From positions 1 to 64,000 of the forward strand of contig DATKZH010000174.1 in assembly GCA_035528065.1 (NCBI GenBank): DNA of 64,000 nt, read 5' to 3'. Positions within the stretch are counted from its first letter, which is position 1. Every line of letters starts with the position of its first letter. This stretch comes from DATKZH01 sp035528065. Lineage in GTDB: Bacteria > Planctomycetota > Planctomycetia > Pirellulales > Thermoguttaceae. Under the pieces are notes generated by a model. It searched no databases, was not told the DNA's origin, and was given only the letters and a program-made list of their open reading frames with translations. Below, in pieces: positions 60,076 through 64,000 of the stretch. The position numbers were made by a program, and so were the translations under genes.

Positions 60076-61785
60076 TTGCACCGTCGTCCATTCTCCGCCC
60101 CCGGCGACTTGCAATTCCCGCTCAACCAAGTGCAGCCGATCCTCGAGGACGTCGCCTCGCTCGACCTGGCTTTCTCCAAGCCGCTGGACGGCCAAGCGGC
60201 CTATCGACTGCACCGGACCAACGGCGCCCCGTCCAATCCGACCGACTTCGAGCCCCGCGTGGTCCCCCTGGAGAGAAACGTGATGGAGGTCCTGAGCGCG
60301 GGCGGCGGGCGGTCGTCGAACAAGGATTTCCCCTTCTTCAAGATCGAGACGGGCGACGGCTCGACGATCGTGGCCGTGGGATGGTCCGGCCAGTGGCTCG
60401 CGCAGCTTGCGTGCCGGGACGACCGGCGCTTGCACGTGACCGCCGGCCTGGAGCGGACGCACTTCCGGCTCCAACCGGGCGAGCGCGTGCGAATGCCTCG
60501 GACGCTGCTATTGCACTGGCCCGGCGACACCCTGGAGAGCAACGCCCGATTCCGCCGGCTCGTCTACGAGCACTACGCCGCCCGGCGCAACGGGGAGCGG
60601 CTCCTGCCCACTCTCTACTGCAACACGTGCTTCACGCGGGGCGGGGGCTGGCTGAACGAGTGCAACGCCGAGAACCAGATCTCGCTGATCCGTGCCTACG
60701 CGCCGCTCTCGTTGGAGGCCCTGGTGACCGACGCGGGCTGGTTCGAGGGCGGCTGGCCGGCGGGCGCCGGCAACTGGACGCCCCGCCAAGACGCGTACCC
60801 GGATGGCATGGGCCCGGTCGCCGCCGCGGCCAAGGCGAACGGGATGGTGTACGGGCTGTGGTTCGAATTCGAGCGGGTCGTGGCCGGCACGTGGCTGCAC
60901 CGGAACCGTCCGGAGTGGCTGCTCTCGGCAAGCAACGGCCCTCAGAAGACCTATCTCTTGAACCTCGGGTTGCCCGAGGTCCGCGAGCACCTGTTCCAGA
61001 TCGTGCGGGGCTTCATGGACCTGCCCGGCTTTCGCGTCTACCGGTCCGACTTCAACATGAACCCGCTTCCCTACTGGCGTCACACCGACGCTCCCGACCG
61101 CGAGGGGATCACCGAGATCAAGTACATCGAGGGGCTCTACGCGTTCTGGGACCGGATCGCCCGCACGTGGCCCGACAGCCTCCGGATCGAGTGCTCCAGC
61201 GGCGGGCGCCGCATCGACCTGGAGACCGTGATGCGGATGCACGTGCACCAGAAGAGCGACTACTGGTTCCGCAACGAGGTGGATCAGGCGAGCATCTGGG
61301 GGCTGAGCCAGTACCTGCCGAACCACGTGTTCATGGCGCCGGTGAATCGCACGGACGACTATTCGTTCCACTCGGCGATGGCCGCGTCGCTCTGCCTGGG
61401 ATGGATCGCCGACGCCGACGATTTCGACCTCGGGCGTGCCCGGCAGCTCGTCGAGCGCTACCGGGAAGCACGCCCATTGCTGGTCGGCGCGTGGTACCCG
61501 ATTTTGCCCTACACGCGGGACGAGGCCCAGTGGATCGCCTCGCAATACCACCGGCCGGACCTGGGACGGGGCATGATCCTTGCGTTTCGTCACGCCGGCA
61601 GCCCGGAGAGCACAAAGGTGCTTTCGCTTCACGGGTTGCGTCCGGAGGCGACGTACGAGCTTTCGTGCCATGCGGCGGGGTCGAACGTCCTCGCGACGGG
61701 AGCGGAGCTGACGGCGGGCTTCTCGGTCACGATTCGGGAACCGGGCCAGTCCGAGTGCATTGTCTACCGAGAGGTCAAGGATTGA
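60076..61785 (+). CDS. GH36 alpha-galactosidase, N-terminus possibly shortened
   Basis: A 569-residue GH36 (melibiase) enzyme that releases alpha-linked galactose. Visible are VTDAGWFEGGW, a barrel (GMVYGLWFEFERV), the nucleophile D325 in YRSDFNMN, IECSSGGRRID, and KSDYWFRNEVDQ, with D395 the likely acid/base. The sequence starts within what is normally an N-terminal beta-sandwich (LHRTNGAPSNPTDFEPRVVP) and has no signal peptide. An in-frame TAG at 60067 and the divergent gene start at 60006 leave no room for more. Either it is a compact cytoplasmic form or the 5' part was lost. The start is uncertain: TTG 60076 (GGGAG 11 nt upstream) or GTG 60130. Confidence 0.85.
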   Translation: MHRRPFSAPGDLQFPLNQVQPILEDVASLDLAFSKPLDGQAAYRLHRTNGAPSNPTDFEPRVVPLERNVMEVLSAGGGRSSNKDFPFFKIETGDGSTIVAVGWSGQWLAQLACRDDRRLHVTAGLERTHFRLQPGERVRMPRTLLLHWPGDTLESNARFRRLVYEHYAARRNGERLLPTLYCNTCFTRGGGWLNECNAENQISLIRAYAPLSLEALVTDAGWFEGGWPAGAGNWTPRQDAYPDGMGPVAAAAKANGMVYGLWFEFERVVAGTWLHRNRPEWLLSASNGPQKTYLLNLGLPEVREHLFQIVRGFMDLPGFRVYRSDFNMNPLPYWRHTDAPDREGITEIKYIEGLYAFWDRIARTWPDSLRIECSSGGRRIDLETVMRMHVHQKSDYWFRNEVDQASIWGLSQYLPNHVFMAPVNRTDDYSFHSAMAASLCLGWIADADDFDLGRARQLVERYREARPLLVGAWYPILPYTRDEAQWIASQYHRPDLGRGMILAFRHAGSPESTKVLSLHGLRPEATYELSCHAAGSNVLATGAELTAGFSVTIREPGQSECIVYREVKD

Positions 61786-61790
61786 TCGGC

Positions 61791-61892
61791 GTGGCCAAGC
61801 GTCCGGCAACACGCCAGACCGATTCGGCGGTTCACGAGCGAGCCAGGGCCGGTCTGGCCGCGATGATTACGAAGGCCAAGCAAGGTCGCTAG
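61791..61892 (+). CDS. Possible small basic peptide gene (33 aa)
   Basis: GTG 61791 opens a frame for a basic peptide (starts VAKRPATRQTDSAVHERARA, ends MITKAKQGR), rich in Arg and Lys with a likely helix. It directly follows the GH36 stop, and an AAGG lies upstream at a long distance. I recognise no family. It could be a real small protein coupled to GH36 or a chance frame. Confidence 0.25.
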   Translation: MAKRPATRQTDSAVHERARAGLAAMITKAKQGR

Positions 61893-62241
61893 GGACCAAA
61901 CCGATTCCACCGAGCCGTGAGACGATCCGGGCGCACCGCCACGCGTACCGAGACGCGAGCCCTACTTTCAAGGGGACTGCGGACCCCAGAAAAAACCAGA
62001 TGCCTTGGTTGGCAGAAAGGGGATTTCGATTCTGCTTCGATGGGGAAATCGCTTGTAAAAGCCAAGCCTTCGGGGTATCCTTTGGCGAAACGGTACAATC
62101 GAATGGCTTCGGGCACTGGTTCTTGGTGTTAATGCCCCCTTTTTGGCGGTGCCCTATCAGAGGGGGCCGATTTGGTCTTCGGGGGGGGCTGAAGGGGATT
62201 CGTTCTGTCTGCTTTCACTTGGCCCGTTGTAGGATACCACG
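61893..62241. other. Less GC-rich intergenic stretch upstream of the LuxR-type gene
   Basis: No gene is seen in 349 nt. Base composition shifts towards A/T between about 61990 and 62160 (A-runs near 61990, T-run near 62140), and a G-run lies near 62180-62187. This differs from neighbouring DNA and suits a regulatory leader or promoter region for the HTH gene. No box can be assigned with confidence. Confidence 0.4.
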
Positions 62242-62505
62242 ATGGCAGCTCCACTCACTGAAAGGCAGAGGGAAGTGGTTCGGCTACTCAGCTTGGGATG
62301 CACGGTCAAGGAGGCCGCCGCCGTCCTCAAGCTATCGCCGAGCACCGTCGACAATCACAAGAGCGCGGCCATGGCTCGGCTGGGGACCGACAAGCTTGCC
62401 TTGCTCACGCGCCTGGCGCTCAAGCTGAAGATCACCAGCATGCGCGACACGCTGACCGCTGCCGAGAAACGGAAGAGCGGGCGCAGGAACGACGGGTGGA
62501 ACTGA
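62242..62505 (+). CDS. Solo LuxR-type (GerE) HTH protein
   Basis: An 87-residue cytoplasmic DNA-binding protein made up of a single LuxR/GerE helix-turn-helix: PLTERQREVVRLLSLGCTVK, EAAAVLKLSPSTVDNHKSAA, MARLGTDKLALLTRLAL, with a basic tail (AAEKRKSGRRNDGWN). It has no receiver or ligand domain, so it may be a stand-alone regulator, an effector partnered in trans, or a relic of a response regulator. No clear Shine-Dalgarno is visible before the ATG. Confidence 0.85.
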   Translation: MAAPLTERQREVVRLLSLGCTVKEAAAVLKLSPSTVDNHKSAAMARLGTDKLALLTRLALKLKITSMRDTLTAAEKRKSGRRNDGWN

Positions 62506-62678
62506 GCGCCAGTTCGGCACCGTGAAGCAGCTTCGCCTCGTGGGGGGGTGATTCGCTGCCGGAGGGGCACTGCCCGGCCACCCGTCTCTGGCGGTCTCCG
62601 CGGAGAGGCTGTTCCCGACCTTCGCGCCTGGGCCCGCCCCAACTCCGGGCCGCCCATCCACGGACCGGCGACTCCGTG

Positions 62679-64000
62679 TCACTGGATTTCCGGCATGGGG
62701 ACGATCTCGCCGTGGAGTTGGCGGGCTTGGGCATCGGGCGGATTCACGCCATAGAAGATCGCGTTCAGGTCGATCCAGGTAGCCAGACGGCGAAGCTCGT
62801 CGGGGGCAAGCTCCACGTCTTCGTGCCCGGCGCGCAGTAGCTTCATCAGCCGGCTGCCCAGCGCCCCGTAGACGCCGCCGGTCGGTGTGACCTGGACCTG
62901 GTTTCGGCCGCCGAACCGGGGAACGAGGGCCTTCGCGGCGCTGTCGGGATTGGTGCCGCCGGCCCAGAAATCGGCGTCGCCGCATAGCGACACGTACGAT
63001 TTCGTGAAGTCTTGGTGGGGCGTGCCGGTCAGATCGATCCCGCCGTCGGGCTCCTTGGCGCCGTGGCACTCGACGCAGCGCTTGTCGAGCACCGGTTGGA
63101 CCATCTCCACGTACGAGAACGGCCGTCCGCCCAGTTCGCCCGGGTCGATCTGCGACGGCCCGCGGCGCAGGGCCATCACGTCGAGGGGCTTGCGGACCGG
63201 GGCCGTCCGGCGGTGCTCGTGGCAGCCGACGCAGGAGACCCGCTCGCCCGGCTGCACGTACGTCACCGACCGCATCGTCTGGTAGGCAAAACCGTCCGCA
63301 TCGAGCGCCTGAAAGTGAACGGGCTTTCCCGAGGGGACGAGGAACCGCGCCGAGCCGTCGGGCTCCACGGGCACCGTGCCGAGAATGGCGCGGCCGTTCT
63401 CCTCGCGCGCGATGCCGATCGGCGGCTGGTTGGCGACGTTGGTCGTCTTGGGGAAGATCTGCACAACGCGCAACTGCTTGATGCTCCCCGGCGGCACGTC
63501 GCCCAGTCCCGCGTAGACGTCGGCCAGGGACATTTCGCCCATGGCCGGGGCCTCCGGCCGCAGCGAGCTGGGCAGCGCGGGCGGATTGGGCCGCGGGACG
63601 AGCGGGCACGGGTTGGTGCTCCCGATGTCCGGGTCCCGGTAGATCAACTCCCGGTTGCCCCAGGCGTCGAGCAGGTAGATGCCCAGCGCGTTCGGCTTGT
63701 TCGCACCCGGCTCCCAGACGAGCGGCGAGGGACTGTAGCCCACGAGAAAATACTTCTCCGAAAGGGGCCAGGGGGCCGTGTAGTACTCCTGGACGTCCCT
63801 GCCCTCGGCCTCGGGGAACGGGATTTCGGGCGTAATCCGCGTGATCGCCTGGTGGCCGTCCTGGCTCACGGTCGGGTCGACGATCGCGATCGACCCGCCG
63901 GCAATGGAGTGGTGGGCCGACGCGGCGAACACGATCTTCGGGCTGTTCGGGATCGGTTGAAGCTGGAACGTGCAATGGGGGCTCGCCGTGGCGTTGCCCC
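62679..64000 (-). CDS. HzsA-related diheme propeller protein, 5' end missing
   Basis: At least 440 codons run to a stop at 62679; the frame stays open to the right edge (GNATASPHCTFQLQPIPNSP), so the N-terminus is outside. The visible part holds the end of the propeller (PKIVFAASAHHSIAGGSIAI; WPLSEKYFLVGYSPSPLVWE) and two heme motifs, CVGCH (SCVGCHEHRRTAPVRKP) and CVECH (KRCVECHGAKEPDGGID). It is close in plan to the gene at 22453-25464. It is likely exported and involved in periplasmic electron transfer. The product's partner is unknown. Confidence 0.88.
   Translation of the reverse strand, partial: GNATASPHCTFQLQPIPNSPKIVFAASAHHSIAGGSIAIVDPTVSQDGHQAITRITPEIPFPEAEGRDVQEYYTAPWPLSEKYFLVGYSPSPLVWEPGANKPNALGIYLLDAWGNRELIYRDPDIGSTNPCPLVPRPNPPALPSSLRPEAPAMGEMSLADVYAGLGDVPPGSIKQLRVVQIFPKTTNVANQPPIGIAREENGRAILGTVPVEPDGSARFLVPSGKPVHFQALDADGFAYQTMRSVTYVQPGERVSCVGCHEHRRTAPVRKPLDVMALRRGPSQIDPGELGGRPFSYVEMVQPVLDKRCVECHGAKEPDGGIDLTGTPHQDFTKSYVSLCGDADFWAGGTNPDSAAKALVPRFGGRNQVQVTPTGGVYGALGSRLMKLLRAGHEDVELAPDELRRLATWIDLNAIFYGVNPPDAQARQLHGEIVPMPEIQ

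Noticed and set aside
1..64000. CRISPR arrays, tRNA or rRNA genes, prophage modules
   Set aside because: No regularly spaced direct repeats, no cloverleaf-like sequence with a plausible T-loop, no rRNA stretches, and no phage structural genes were seen in any intergenic region.

Overview
The window is GC-rich, densely coded chromosomal DNA from a planctomycete-like bacterium (Planctomycetota, plausibly Pirellulales-like; inferred from gene content, not from a marker gene). The signs are sulfatases with cysteine-type active sites, Tat-exported Gfo/Idh/MocA oxidoreductases, ThuA, DUF6807/PmoA and BNR_4 proteins, a DUF4349 lipoprotein, long HzsA-related propeller/cytochrome proteins, a cysteine-rich secreted protein and an outer-membrane porin. 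I see no rRNA, tRNA, CRISPR array, prophage or autonomous transposase.

Layout. 1-7.3 kb: a partial clan-A glycoside hydrolase running off the left edge, a sulfatase, a Gfo/Idh/MocA oxidoreductase and a beta-helix protein. 7.7-10.9 kb: a [NiFe] hydrogenase small and large subunit with a convergent tetraheme cytochrome c. 11.2-12.5 kb: a DUF6807/PmoA protein. 12.5-18.3 kb: a B12-dependent RiPP-type radical SAM enzyme downstream of a giant HzsA-like/cytochrome/SUMF1 fusion. 18.6-22.4 kb: ThuA, a chagasin-domain protein and a BNR_4 protein with an ulvan-lyase-like active-site pattern. 22.5-25.5 kb: a second HzsA-related multiheme protein. 25.6-31.4 kb: a glycosyltransferase pair, ndk, pyrF and an FG-GAP protein. 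31.5-43.9 kb: mostly housekeeping and cell-envelope genes (tandem trypsin/PDZ protease, pckA, DUF4349 lipoprotein, pheT-pheS, M23 peptidase, MFS transporter). 43.9-62 kb: secreted hydrolases and accessory proteins (CocE-type hydrolase, heparinase II/III, cysteine-rich protein, porin, sulfatase-HEAT, orphan MalK-like ATPase, DUF6259-like TIM barrel, GH36 alpha-galactosidase). 62.2-64 kb: a solo LuxR-type HTH protein and a third HzsA-related gene running off the right edge.

How the parts fit. Much of the window looks like machinery for breaking down complex, often sulfated, polysaccharides outside the cytoplasm. Many products have Sec, Tat or lipoprotein signals and are encoded singly or in pairs, not in one large operon. 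Three HzsA-related heme proteins, the tetraheme cytochrome and the hydrogenase point to substantial periplasmic electron transfer.

The most unusual layer is non-coding. There are several families of short palindromic repeats. Two are inverted doublets of GTAG-preceded hairpins (the REP/REPIN design tied to RAYT transposases) and one is a single such hairpin. A dispersed repeat of about 160 bp occurs twice, 20 kb apart, and its ends coincide with stop codons of the flanking genes. Other palindromes overlap the 3' ends of coding regions. The other leads are a NiFeSe-like hydrogenase with a predicted all-[4Fe-4S] small subunit and a large subunit that ends at the metal-binding His, and a fusion protein whose SUMF1 domain lacks one of the two copper cysteines, next to an orphan RiPP radical SAM methyltransferase.
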